Source: Scybalocola_A sp900557175
GTDB lineage: Bacteria > Bacillota > Clostridia > Lachnospirales > Lachnospiraceae
NCBI GenBank assembly: GCA_937890745.1
Contig: CALADH010000049.1
Coordinates: 1 to 25,454 of the forward strand
Length of the DNA: 25,454 nt
Direction: 5' to 3'
Positions within the stretch are counted from its first letter, which is position 1. Each line of letters opens with the position of its first letter. The position numbers were made by a program, and so were the translations under genes. Under the pieces are notes generated by a model. The model was not told the origin of the DNA. It ran no database searches and was given only the letters and a program-made list of their open reading frames with translations. This document shows, in pieces, positions 14,672-22,854 of this stretch.

Positions 14672-15781
14672 TTATTTCACTTCAATAAGCTCGTAAGCAC
14701 AAGTGCCGATACCGAGTTTTTGTGCATGTTCCACACATGAGTGCCAGTTTGTCTCCGGCGTCACATCTGTAAAATGGTCGTGGTGTACGTGTTCTCTCTC
14801 ATCAAGAAGACTTCCCGGATTAATCGGCTGACGGTTGACTGCGTCGGCACATGCCACGTCAAGTGCTACCGGATCAAAGGAAGCAAACATACCGACATCC
14901 GGCACAATCGGTAAATCATTTTCAGCATGGCAGTCACAGTACGGTGAAACATCAATGACAAGATTAATATGAAAATTTGGTCTGTCATGGACAACCGCAC
15001 AAGCATATTCGGCAATCTTCTTATTTAAAATATCATAGCTTTCATCCTCACCGGCATGAATGGCATCAACCGGACATGCGCCGATACAGCGTCCGCAGCC
15101 AACGCACTTATGATGATCAATTTCGGCTTTCTTATCCGTCACTGTCACACCGTTATGGGCACATATTTTAACACAACTTCCGCAGCCGATACATTTTTTC
15201 TGATTCACAAGCGGTTTTCCTGCGCTGTGCATCTCCATTTTCCCGGCTCTTGAACCGCAGCCCATGCCAAGGTTTTTAAGAGCACCGCCAAATCCCGTCG
15301 CCTCATGGCCTTTAAAGTGATTCAGAGAAATAATAATATCCGCGTCCATCACAGCCTGTCCGATTTTTGCCTCTTTGACATACTCGCCGCCGCAAACAGG
15401 CACATAAGCTTCATCGGTACCTTTAAGGCCGTCGGCAATAATCACATGGCAGCCTGTCGAAAAAGGTGAGTAGCCATTTTCATAGGCAGAATCAATATGG
15501 TCGAGGGCATTCTTTCTTCCGCCCACATAAAGCGTATTACAATCGGTCAAAAATACTTTTCCGCCCAGTGATTTTACAACATCGGCAACTGCCTTCGCAT
15601 AATTCGGTCTTAAATAAGCAATATTACCCGGCTCGCCGAAATGAATTTTAATCGCTGTATATTTATTCTTAAAATCTATGTTTTCAATGCCTGCCGCCCG
15701 GATAAGCTTCTGAAGCTTTACCGGCAGTCCTTCATTCATCTTTGTTCTCAAATTTGTAAAGTAAACTTTTGACTTTTCCAT
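14672..15781 (-). CDS. DUF362 protein with two 4Fe-4S clusters
   Basis: A 369-residue protein with a DUF362 domain (for example YTAIKIHFGEPGNIAYLRPN, 41-60) interrupted by a ferredoxin insert. The insert has two CxxCxxCxxxC sets: C197, C200, C203, C207 and C226, C229, C232, C236, enough for two 4Fe-4S clusters. The first set has Ala instead of Pro after the last Cys. DUF362 proteins are widespread in anaerobes. Their function is not settled; electron transfer or iron-sulfur-linked reactions are proposed. There is no signal peptide. AGGAG seven bases before the ATG supports the start. It lies 30 bases after the HAD gene and 11 bases before the LRR gene. Confidence 0.88.
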   Translation of the reverse strand: MEKSKVYFTNLRTKMNEGLPVKLQKLIRAAGIENIDFKNKYTAIKIHFGEPGNIAYLRPNYAKAVADVVKSLGGKVFLTDCNTLYVGGRKNALDHIDSAYENGYSPFSTGCHVIIADGLKGTDEAYVPVCGGEYVKEAKIGQAVMDADIIISLNHFKGHEATGFGGALKNLGMGCGSRAGKMEMHSAGKPLVNQKKCIGCGSCVKICAHNGVTVTDKKAEIDHHKCVGCGRCIGACPVDAIHAGEDESYDILNKKIAEYACAVVHDRPNFHINLVIDVSPYCDCHAENDLPIVPDVGMFASFDPVALDVACADAVNRQPINPGSLLDEREHVHHDHFTDVTPETNWHSCVEHAQKLGIGTCAYELIEVK

Positions 15782-15811
15782 GATAACACTCCTTTGTTTT
15801 CTTTAAAAATT

Positions 15812-16654
15812 TTACGACTTATTATACATCTTCTTTAAAAGGTTTTCAAGCACTGACGCGACACCGTCGTCATCATTTGACGGCGCAGTCATATCCGCCG
15901 CCGCGATAAGCTTCGGACAGCTATTTTTCATCGCCGCGCCGATACCGCACTCTAAAATCATTTCCAAATCATTTTCAGCATCGCCAAAGGCAATCGTCTC
16001 CGACAGACGGACGCCAAGCAGCTCTGACAGCTGCGCTAAAGCCGAAGCCTTCGAACAACCGCCGGCGGCAACTTCAATATAATGCTCAACCGAGGACGTC
16101 ACATAAATATCGTCCAGCTTTTCAAGACGGCCGCGGATGATTTTCTTTTGCACCGAATGATCAATAACAATATCCATCCCCTCAATGTGATTTTTGTGTT
16201 TCTTTATAAAGGCATCCATATCTTCCACAGGCTGTCGCGTCAGCCGGACGTAGTTTTCTGAAATATTGCCGTAGGCCGCCGGATTTTCACAGTAGGCCTT
16301 TGTGGCATAAGCCTGTCCGCAAACAAAAACCTCCACGGGATACGTATACTGACAAAATATATCATAGACGGCAGCCACAAGTGCCTCAGGCATATCTTTG
16401 CCGTAAATACGGCTGCCGTCACTGATTTTAAAAATACTCGTACCGTTGGATGTAATCACATACTCAATGGAATCAAGCTGTAAAAGTGCCTCAGGAAGCG
16501 CTGTAAACGCCCGCCCTGTGGCAATCACTGTATGAACCCCCGCCTCATGCGCCGACAAAAGCGCCCGCTTCGTCCGCTCTGTAAGACGCCCCGCCGAATC
16601 AAGCAGCGTCCCGTCAATATCCGAGGCAATCATCGAAATTCTATTTATATTCAT
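15812..16654 (-). CDS. Cof-type HAD-family phosphatase
   Basis: A 280-residue HAD hydrolase of the Cof subfamily. Motif I is SDIDGTLLDS (D12 nucleophile, D14 acid-base). Motif II includes VIATGRA and motif IV is AFGDAENDLEM. The middle holds the alpha/beta cap expected for this class. Such enzymes dephosphorylate sugar phosphates, nucleotides or flavin precursors, and the substrate cannot be read from sequence. The longest frame begins at 16786. The ATG at 16654 with GAGGTG before it, and motif I at residue 12, fix the true start. It is the first gene of the run ending at ispF and diverges from the cysteine-rich gene over only 55 bases. Confidence 0.92.
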   Translation of the reverse strand: MNINRISMIASDIDGTLLDSAGRLTERTKRALLSAHEAGVHTVIATGRAFTALPEALLQLDSIEYVITSNGTSIFKISDGSRIYGKDMPEALVAAVYDIFCQYTYPVEVFVCGQAYATKAYCENPAAYGNISENYVRLTRQPVEDMDAFIKKHKNHIEGMDIVIDHSVQKKIIRGRLEKLDDIYVTSSVEHYIEVAAGGCSKASALAQLSELLGVRLSETIAFGDAENDLEMILECGIGAAMKNSCPKLIAAADMTAPSNDDDGVASVLENLLKKMYNKS

Positions 16655-16709
16655 TTTGTGCACCTCACTGTATTTTTCCCATATACTGAAAGTAAAGGAG
16701 GAATATGAA

Positions 16710-16967
16710 ATGTTTAATTCATGCTGGTGGCTTATCTTGCTGCTTCTTTTTGAAAACGGCACAGGCTCAAACTGTGCCTGCCACAATCATTCAGACAGCT
16801 GCGGCTGCGGTATAAATCGTTCGGATCATTGCGGCTGCGCCCGCGAAACTGAAAACCGTAATTCATGCGGCTGTCCGCGTGAGCCTGAGAGACGTTCCGA
16901 CTGCGGCTGCACCCGCGACTGCTACACGAAGCAGGGTGAATACAGCGCCAACGGCGGCTGCCGATAA
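16710..16967 (+). CDS. Small cysteine-rich CGC-repeat protein
   Basis: An 85-residue protein with 13 cysteines. After a hydrophobic N-terminal stretch (CWWLILLLLF, 5-14) come a CAC at 22-24 and four CGC units at 31-33, 41-43, 53-55 and 65-67. They are spaced 9 to 12 residues apart, with acidic and basic residues between. The start is set by AAAGGAGG nine bases before the ATG. I recognise no family. The layout suggests a membrane-anchored or exported metal-binding or disulfide-linked peptide, perhaps a spore-coat type mini-protein. It is the only plus-strand gene in a long minus-strand region, and its end overlaps the end of the convergent MFS gene by 46 bases. Confidence 0.7.
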   Translation: MFNSCWWLILLLLFENGTGSNCACHNHSDSCGCGINRSDHCGCARETENRNSCGCPREPERRSDCGCTRDCYTKQGEYSANGGCR

Positions 16968-18286
16968 CCGCCTGATAAATCCGGCTGTCCGAAAAGGCAG
17001 CCGGAAATCATCTGCTTCCTTTGCTTGCTTTTTATCAAAACATACGTTTTCATCATTATAGCATAAGTGGCACAAAGTCCAACCGCCGATATCATGCATG
17101 AAACTGCCATCGGAAAATAATCTGCAAGAAGGCCGTAGAACAACTGTCCCAGCGGTATCGAGATGACTGCACATAACTGAATCACAGATATTATTCTGCC
17201 AAGCATCGCCTCAGGAATATTCTTTTTTATAGTAATTGTTGATGCAATATTCATTATTGTAATGGCAGAAACAATCAGCATCATCAAGCCGGTAACAATA
17301 TATAGGATTTTTGTGCCGATATGCGGTTTCAAGCACAGGATTGCCGACAAGAAGGCTAATAAAACACCTGAAAAAGCAGTTCCTCTCAAATTGGCCTTAT
17401 CCTCGGCTTCGTCCTTTATAAACCACATGGCAGCAAACGGCGCAATCAGCCCCGCAACGCCAAGAGCGGCATTAAACATTGCCAGCATATCCGTTCCCGC
17501 TCCCATCGTAATTCTAAAATAATGCGGTATCGTCACAGAAAACAACGGATTGACAAAAAAATTAAAAAGCGGAGCAAAAAGGATTATGCCAAACATATAT
17601 TTATGGTTCTTTAAACTATAAAAGGCTTCTTTGTAAATATTTACCGTTGCTTTGATCGAGAAGCCATGAGACTCTGAATCTTTATGCGAGTCAAAACGAT
17701 ATCCCCGCTTCGGCCGCAAAAACAGCGTCAGCAAAAATGCCATCGCTTCAATAGACAGTGTCACCGCCAGCACGCTTTCAAGTCCCAAAAGCCCATACGC
17801 AAATCCGGCAATCACCGGTGACAATATTTCAACGATTCCATCATCTAATGATGACATCTTGCTGGCCGCTGCAATTTGTTCGTCACTTACAATACAGACA
17901 AGCGCTTTTGATTCACAGGCAGAAATTAAAGTTTCACCAAATTCAAGACAAATCACCAGTACATAAATCAGCCAGATATTAAGCGGCAATACTGCGGCAT
18001 GTATCACAAAAAAGCAAAACATCAGCCCTGTAAGCCCCAGCGTTCCAAGTCTTAAAATATGCAGGCAATTCTTAAAATCCGCCAAATACCCCGAAACCGG
18101 CGTTGCCAGTATCCGTGGGAAAATAATCACTGACAAAACCGTCGAAAAAACAACTGCCGAGCCTGTCATATCAAGCACATACACAGCTAACGCAAATTGT
18201 AAAACATTGGACGCCACGCGCAAAAAGGTCGTTGAACTCCAATACGCCAAAAAGCTCATATTTTTCAGCAAATTAAAATACATCAT
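16922..18286 (-). CDS. MFS efflux transporter, DHA3 type
   Basis: A 454-residue major facilitator with about 12 hydrophobic segments. N-terminal YWSSTTFLRVASNVLQFALA and the late EAMLGRIISVIQLCAVISIP match the drug:H+ antiporter-3 pattern of macrolide (Mef-like) exporters. The substrate is not certain. GGAGG lies 4 bases before the ATG at 18286 and 7 bases before a second ATG at 18283; either may be used. The C-terminus runs about 28 residues past the usual end (after KSKQRKQ) into the convergent cysteine-rich gene, which suggests loss of an earlier stop. The upstream region holds a 24-codon ORF and hairpins that look like an attenuator. Confidence 0.88.
   Translation of the reverse strand: MMYFNLLKNMSFLAYWSSTTFLRVASNVLQFALAVYVLDMTGSAVVFSTVLSVIIFPRILATPVSGYLADFKNCLHILRLGTLGLTGLMFCFFVIHAAVLPLNIWLIYVLVICLEFGETLISACESKALVCIVSDEQIAAASKMSSLDDGIVEILSPVIAGFAYGLLGLESVLAVTLSIEAMAFLLTLFLRPKRGYRFDSHKDSESHGFSIKATVNIYKEAFYSLKNHKYMFGIILFAPLFNFFVNPLFSVTIPHYFRITMGAGTDMLAMFNAALGVAGLIAPFAAMWFIKDEAEDKANLRGTAFSGVLLAFLSAILCLKPHIGTKILYIVTGLMMLIVSAITIMNIASTITIKKNIPEAMLGRIISVIQLCAVISIPLGQLFYGLLADYFPMAVSCMISAVGLCATYAIMMKTYVLIKSKQRKQMISGCLFGQPDLSGGYRQPPLALYSPCFV
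16981..17004. repeat. GC-rich hairpin between convergent genes
   Basis: CCGGCTG (16981-16987) and CAGCCGG (16998-17004) pair perfectly, with two further G-C pairs inside around GAAA. It lies 14 bases after the cysteine-rich gene stop, within the last codons of the MFS gene. It could end plus-strand transcription, but no U-tract follows on either strand. Confidence 0.4.
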
Positions 18287-18324
18287 AAATCCTCCATTGA
18301 TTTTCATAGTGATGCTTTAACCGC

Positions 18325-18360
18325 AAAAAACACCGTGAATAGACATGTTCATTCTGCCGG
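18325..18360 (-). promoter_or_regulatory. Palindrome and U6 tract upstream of MFS gene
   Basis: An 18-base imperfect palindrome (GAAT..ACATGT..ATTC, 18337-18354, 14 of 18 positions symmetric) is followed on the minus strand by CACGG and six U residues (18330-18325). It could be a weak terminator arm or a repressor operator. The ACCTCC at 18364-18359 just upstream could pair with the GGAGG ribosome binding site of the MFS gene. Confidence 0.35.
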
Positions 18361-18407
18361 AGGTTTTTATTGTATGGAAAGCGAAGTTTTCCCATGTATA
18401 ATAATAA

Positions 18408-18444
18408 ATGCGCATAAGTCTGCTTCAGCATGACCTATGCGCAT
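18408..18444 (-). terminator. Long hairpin downstream of leader ORF
   Basis: ATGCGCATA (18408-18416) and TATGCGCAT (18436-18444) pair perfectly. The loop continues the stem with GTC/GAC and TGCT/AGCA pairs around a two-base turn. On the minus strand it begins 15 bases after the 24-codon ORF stop and is followed by UUAUUAUUAUA. It is either the terminator of a short transcript or the attenuation hairpin of the MFS gene. Confidence 0.55.
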
Positions 18445-18459
18445 AAAAATACGATTAGC

Positions 18460-18534
18460 TTAACGTCCCAATCGGAGGCCACACCAATATCGTATCTTTA
18501 TAAAGTCATTCCATGCAGAATCATAACGATACAT
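18460..18534 (-). CDS. 24-codon ORF, possible leader peptide for MFS pump
   Basis: A short frame with a near-ideal ribosome binding site, GGAGG seven bases before the ATG. It begins MYRYDSAWND and ends GLRLGR. It lies 173 bases upstream of the MFS start on the same strand, with its own promoter. Residues 13-15 are Lys-Ile-Arg, a +X+ motif of the kind at which macrolide-bound ribosomes stall. The codons for these residues (18498-18490) lie in a segment (18489-18498) able to pair over 10 bases, with one G-U, with 18446-18455, right in front of the long hairpin. This fits a drug-induced attenuator as known for erm and efflux genes. An independent small peptide gene is the alternative. Confidence 0.5.
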   Translation of the reverse strand: MYRYDSAWNDFIKIRYWCGLRLGR

Positions 18535-18578
18535 AGTGTCACCTCCAATCTTAAATATTTACGGTTAATTACAATATG

Positions 18579-18607
18579 ATTATATTATCACATTTTCTTT
18601 GTTTACA
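18579..18607 (-). promoter_or_regulatory. Promoter for leader ORF and MFS gene
   Basis: On the minus strand, TATAAT at 18584-18579 lies 17 bases after a weak -35 TGTAAA (18607-18602). A neighbouring TGTGATAAT (18592-18584) looks like an extended -10 element. Transcription would begin near 18572, giving a leader of about 40 bases before the small ORF. Confidence 0.55.
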
Positions 18608-18652
18608 CAATATCATTTCAGGGATAAATCCGAAAATGTCATCTTCCCATTT

Positions 18653-20536
18653 TTACGATAATTCCAGCTTTCCTGTATACAACTGATAATACGTACCTTT
18701 CTGCCTAATCAGGTCTTCATGATCACCGCGCTCGATAATACGTCCATGTTCAAGAACGATAATCGCATCACTGTTTCGTATTGTCGAAAGTCTGTGGGCA
18801 ATAACAAAGACAGTGCGTCCTTTCATCAGGTTATCCATACCTTTCTGTACGATACTTTCTGTACGTGTGTCAATGCTTGATGTCGCTTCGTCTAAAATAA
18901 GTACAGGAGGATTAGCTACTGCCGCACGGGCAATGGCAAGAAGCTGTCTTTGCCCCTGTGATAATTCCTCACCGTCACCGCTTAACATTGTATCATAGCC
19001 TTTCGGAAGCCGGCGGATAAACTGATCTGCGTAGGCAAGACGGGCAGCCGCATAAACTTCTTCGTCCGTTGCATCAAGCTTTCCGTAGCGGATATTTTCC
19101 ATAATTGTTCCTGTAAACAAGTGAGTATCCTGAAGAACAATACCGAGAGAACGTCTTAAATCCGCTTTTTTGATTTTATTAATATTGATACCGTCATAAC
19201 GTATTTTTCCGTCCTGAACGTCATAAAATCGGTTAATAAGATTTGTAATCGTTGTCTTTCCGGCGCCTGTGGATCCGACAAAGGCAAGCTTCTGTCCCGG
19301 TTTTGCATAAAGCGTCAAATCGTGAAGTACCATTTTCTTATCTGTATAGCCAAACGTCATATCAAAGAAACGGACATCACCTTTAAGCTCTGTGTAGGTG
19401 ACTGTACCATCTTCCTGATGGGGATGCTTCCACGCCCACATGCCTGTTCTTTCCTTACATTCTGTAATATTGCCGTCGGCATCTTTTCTTGCATTAACTA
19501 AAGTCACATAACCTTCATCAACCTCAGGTTCTTCATCTATCAGGTCAAAAATACGCTCTGCACCGGCAAGCGCCATAATAACCGCGTTGAACTGCTGGGC
19601 AATCTGCATAAATGGCTGGGTAAAGCTTTTTGTAAACTGCAGGTAGGAAGCCATGACGCCAAGTGTAATGCCTCCAACACCGGCAACCGATAAAAAACCG
19701 CCGAGTACTGCCGTTAAAACAAACTGAATATTTCCGATATTACCGATAATCGGTCCCATCATATTTGCAAATTTATTGGCATTTGCTGCACTCTCAAACA
19801 ATTCTTCATTGAGTTTATCAAACTCGGCTTCGGATTTCTTTTCATGATTAAAAATTTTAATCACACGCTGGCCGTTCATACGTTCCTCAACAAAACCTGT
19901 CACCGCCGCAAGGCTCATCTGCTGCTTTAAGAAATATTTGCCGCTGCTGCCTCCGATTTTCCTTGAAACAAAAATCATCACGCCGACCATGATCACGGCA
20001 AGAATTGTTAAAATCGGACTTAATACAATCATTGAAATAAACGTCACAACGATTGTAAATGCCGACATCAGCATTTGCGGAATTGCCTGGCTGATCATCT
20101 GACGCAGTGTATCTGTATCATTCGTATACAGACTCATAATAGAGCCGTGCGTATTTTTATCAAAATAGCGTATCGGGAGTGTCTGCATATGCTCAAACAT
20201 CTCATCACGGACTTTCTTTAAGACGCCCTGTCCGATATTGACCATCAAACGGTTATAGACAAAAGAAGCAATCACACCGAAAGCAAATATCACAGCAAGT
20301 ACCAAAAGCGCTCTGTAAAGCTCAGTATAATTCGGATTTGTCTGTCCAATGAGCGGCACAATAAAGTCATCCAGCAAAAATTTCATCGAAAGAGACACAG
20401 AAATTGATGCCGCCGCACAAATAAGAATGCTGATAACAACAATGATAAACTGTACTTTATAGACGCCTGTAACATAAGAAAGGAGGCGTCTGGCTGTTTT
20501 TTTATTTTGACTCGTTAATTTCGGCTTATTATTCAT
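18653..20536 (-). CDS. ABC exporter subunit, catalytically competent half
   Basis: A 627-residue fused membrane-ATPase half-transporter. Six membrane segments lie within about 25-330. A linker insert (about 346-386) precedes the ATPase domain, as in the larger subunit of BmrCD-type exporters. The ATPase has Walker A GSTGAGKT (421-428), Q470, signature LSQGQ (525-529, degenerate), Walker B VLILDE (545-550) with catalytic E550, and H581. With the upstream subunit, which lacks the Glu, it should form a heterodimer with one working ATP site. The ATG at 20536 has GGAGG eight bases upstream; longer starts are poorer. It overlaps the upstream gene by 8 bases, so the two are coupled. Confidence 0.93.
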   Translation of the reverse strand: MNNKPKLTSQNKKTARRLLSYVTGVYKVQFIIVVISILICAAASISVSLSMKFLLDDFIVPLIGQTNPNYTELYRALLVLAVIFAFGVIASFVYNRLMVNIGQGVLKKVRDEMFEHMQTLPIRYFDKNTHGSIMSLYTNDTDTLRQMISQAIPQMLMSAFTIVVTFISMIVLSPILTILAVIMVGVMIFVSRKIGGSSGKYFLKQQMSLAAVTGFVEERMNGQRVIKIFNHEKKSEAEFDKLNEELFESAANANKFANMMGPIIGNIGNIQFVLTAVLGGFLSVAGVGGITLGVMASYLQFTKSFTQPFMQIAQQFNAVIMALAGAERIFDLIDEEPEVDEGYVTLVNARKDADGNITECKERTGMWAWKHPHQEDGTVTYTELKGDVRFFDMTFGYTDKKMVLHDLTLYAKPGQKLAFVGSTGAGKTTITNLINRFYDVQDGKIRYDGININKIKKADLRRSLGIVLQDTHLFTGTIMENIRYGKLDATDEEVYAAARLAYADQFIRRLPKGYDTMLSGDGEELSQGQRQLLAIARAAVANPPVLILDEATSSIDTRTESIVQKGMDNLMKGRTVFVIAHRLSTIRNSDAIIVLEHGRIIERGDHEDLIRQKGTYYQLYTGKLELS

Positions 20537-22262
20537 TGTCATCACCTCCGTTTGTCTGTGATTCATAAACTTCGCGGTAAATTGCATTTGTTTTCAATAA
20601 TTCCTCCGAAGTGCCGATGCCATTGATTTCACCGTTATCAAGAACAATAATCATATCTGCATCTTCGATGGAAGAAATTCTCTGAGCAATAATAATTTTT
20701 GTCGTATTCGGAATTTCTTCTCTGAACGCTTTTCTTATAAGCGCATCGGTCTTTGTATCAACCGCACTTGTAGAATCATCCAAAATAAGAATCTTCGGCT
20801 TTTTCAGCAATGCTCTTGCAATACAAAGGCGCTGCTTCTGACCGCCGGAAACATTATTTCCGCCCTGGGCAATCATCGTCTCATAGCCTTCCGGAAACTC
20901 TCTGACAAAATGATCGGCCTGGGCAAGGCGGCAGACACGCTGCACTTCTTCATCACTTGCATTTTCATCGCCCCAGCGGATATTATCATAAATTGTTCCG
21001 GTAAAAAGCACATTTTTCTGCAGCACCATAGATACCTGATTTCTTAATGCCTCAAGATTATACTTGCGCACATCAATACCGCCGACAGTCACTGTACCTT
21101 CCGTGACATCATAAAGTCTAGGAATTAACTGGACAAGCGTCGATTTTGCACTGCCCGTACCGCCGAAAATACCGACCGTTTGTCCCGATTTAATATGAAG
21201 ATTTGCATTTTTAAGAGATAATGTGCCATCCTTCCCGGCATAACTGAAACTGACATTTTCAAAACGGATATCGCCGTCTTTCACTTCTTTCACAGCATCC
21301 GGGGCATCGCTCATTTCAGGTTCTTCATTTAACACATCTAAAATTCGGTCTGTAGAAGCCTCTGCAATCATAATCATTACAAACACAAAAGTCACCATGT
21401 TCAAAGACATTAGTATCTGCATCGCATAAACAAGCACACTTGTCAGCTCGCCTGTTGCCATAGCGCCACCGACAATACTTTTACCGCCAATAAGCATCAT
21501 GATAATGATGACGGTGTACATAAAAAACATCATGACCGGATTGTTCCATGCCACAATTTTCTCTGCTTTCGTAAAAAGTGTATACACATATTTTGAAATA
21601 CCGTGGAATTTTTCAACTTCATGGTCTTCCCGCACGTAAGCCTTCACAACGCGCGCCGCATTGACATTTTCCTGTACTGTATTATTTAAAATATCATACT
21701 CATCAAATACTTTGACAAAATGCGGATGCGCCTTTTTGGCAATGAAAATAAGAAGTCCGCCAAGAAGCGGCACAACAATCAGGAAAAGCAAGGCAATTTT
21801 AGCATTAATGGCCAGTGTCATCAGCCACGATAAAACAATCATAATCGGCGCTCTCGCCAGAAGACGGATGCTCATCATATAAGCCATCTGTACGTTTGTA
21901 ATATCTGTTGTCAGCCTTGTCACAAGTCCTGATGTTGAAAAGTTATCTATGTTTTTGAATGAAAAATTTTGTATTTTATAAAAAATATCATGTCTTAAAT
22001 TTTTTGCATAACCGGCGGCAGCCACAGCCGCATAATTTCCGGCTTTCACGCCGAAAAACAGGGCAAGCATCGCCATAACAACAAGAATAAAACCCATTTT
22101 CACAATATAAGACAAATTTCCGTACTTAATGCCGTTATCAATAATTTTTGCCATCTGAAAAGGAATCAGTACTTCCATAAAAACTTCCAGTATTACAAAA
22201 ACCGGCGCCAGCACAGATTGTTTTTTATATTCCCGAATTGATTTAAAAAGCTGTCTGTTCAT
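20529..22262 (-). CDS. ABC exporter subunit, degenerate-site half
   Basis: A 577-residue half-transporter with six membrane segments (about 20-300) and an ATPase domain. Walker A is GGTGSAKS (367-374, Ala in place of the last Gly), Q-loop Q415, signature VSGGQ (471-475, functional) and Walker B ILILDD (491-496) with Asp at the catalytic Glu position. The switch His is replaced by Gln in IAQRIS. This mix is the mark of the non-catalytic partner in heterodimeric exporters (BmrC, LmrC, TM287 type). It starts one base after the marR stop with GGAGG six bases ahead. Likely role: multidrug, peptide or lipid export, under MarR control. Confidence 0.93.
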   Translation of the reverse strand: MNRQLFKSIREYKKQSVLAPVFVILEVFMEVLIPFQMAKIIDNGIKYGNLSYIVKMGFILVVMAMLALFFGVKAGNYAAVAAAGYAKNLRHDIFYKIQNFSFKNIDNFSTSGLVTRLTTDITNVQMAYMMSIRLLARAPIMIVLSWLMTLAINAKIALLFLIVVPLLGGLLIFIAKKAHPHFVKVFDEYDILNNTVQENVNAARVVKAYVREDHEVEKFHGISKYVYTLFTKAEKIVAWNNPVMMFFMYTVIIIMMLIGGKSIVGGAMATGELTSVLVYAMQILMSLNMVTFVFVMIMIAEASTDRILDVLNEEPEMSDAPDAVKEVKDGDIRFENVSFSYAGKDGTLSLKNANLHIKSGQTVGIFGGTGSAKSTLVQLIPRLYDVTEGTVTVGGIDVRKYNLEALRNQVSMVLQKNVLFTGTIYDNIRWGDENASDEEVQRVCRLAQADHFVREFPEGYETMIAQGGNNVSGGQKQRLCIARALLKKPKILILDDSTSAVDTKTDALIRKAFREEIPNTTKIIIAQRISSIEDADMIIVLDNGEINGIGTSEELLKTNAIYREVYESQTNGGDDNE

Positions 22263-22263
22263 G

Positions 22264-22704
22264 TCATTCCTCCTTAATGTTTTCGTATAGCCTTTTTAGA
22301 TAATCTCTGAGTGCTTCTGCCTCCCCGGCAGAAAAATTTTTCAATAGTCTTTCCTCCAGCTGCCTCCTTCCATCAGTAATTTTTTTCATCAGGCACGCTT
22401 CCTGTCCTGTCAGACATACGACTTTCATCCGCTTATCAGTTTCACTGCTGTGCGTCACAATAAGGCCCTTTTGTTCCATGCCTTTTAAAATACTTACGAC
22501 AGTCGGATGTGCAACCTTCAAATGGTTTTGTATATCCTTTTGTGTTGTCTGTCCAAGCGCTTCTCTCTCCTTTAAGAAACTGATAACTCTTGTCTGCTGT
22601 ATCGTGAGATTACATGCTTTAAAGTCCTTGTTGGCTTTCTGTCCAATGGCATCACTGAGCATTTTAACAAGCTTTCCCACAGGTTCCTTAGTTTCACTGT
22701 TCAC
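22264..22704 (-). CDS. MarR-family transcriptional regulator
   Basis: A 146-residue winged helix-turn-helix regulator. The DNA-binding part is visible in LTIQQTRVISFLKEREALGQ, TTQKDIQNHLKVAHPTVVSI and LKGMEQKGLIVTHSSETDKR. The start is GTG at 22704, with AAAGGA upstream. It leads the operon marR-abc-abc and probably represses it by binding the two palindromes in the leader, releasing when a drug or other ligand is bound. MarR genes next to exporters usually regulate that exporter and themselves. Confidence 0.93.
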   Translation of the reverse strand: MNSETKEPVGKLVKMLSDAIGQKANKDFKACNLTIQQTRVISFLKEREALGQTTQKDIQNHLKVAHPTVVSILKGMEQKGLIVTHSSETDKRMKVVCLTGQEACLMKKITDGRRQLEERLLKNFSAGEAEALRDYLKRLYENIKEE

Positions 22705-22791
22705 CGTGTCCCGTCCTTTCTACTTACAATAACTGTGTGCATTATATCGAAGGCTTTTTATCATACAGAATAAAATCCTAAACAAAAAATA

Positions 22792-22824
22792 TGTAGCACA
22801 CTACACTATCTGTAGTACGCTACA
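22792..22824. promoter_or_regulatory. Tandem MarR operators
   Basis: Two copies of TGTAG-N4-CTACA, at 22792-22805 and 22811-22824, lie five bases apart, so their centres are 19 bases apart. Together they form a larger palindrome centred near 22808. They cover the region from just behind the -10 box to about 30 bases downstream of the likely transcription start, a typical place for repression. Confidence 0.75.
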
Positions 22825-22825
22825 T

Positions 22826-22854
22826 ATTATAAAACGATAAAATTTTATTGTCAA
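22826..22854 (-). promoter_or_regulatory. Promoter of the marR-ABC operon
   Basis: On the minus strand, consensus TTGACA (22854-22849), a 17-base spacer and consensus TATAAT (22831-22826). The -35 box overlaps the stop codon of the sulfatase gene. A perfect promoter directly followed by operators suggests tight repression. Confidence 0.88.

Noticed and set aside
16655..16709. Divergent promoters between the HAD and cysteine-rich genes
   Set aside because: Only poor -35/-10 matches could be found, and predicted starts would fall in the ribosome binding sites.
16863..17174. 103-codon minus-strand frame at the MFS/cysteine-rich junction
   Set aside because: It is antisense to the cysteine-rich repeats and overlaps the MFS gene in another frame; its Ala- and Val-rich repeats are shadows of the CGC codons.
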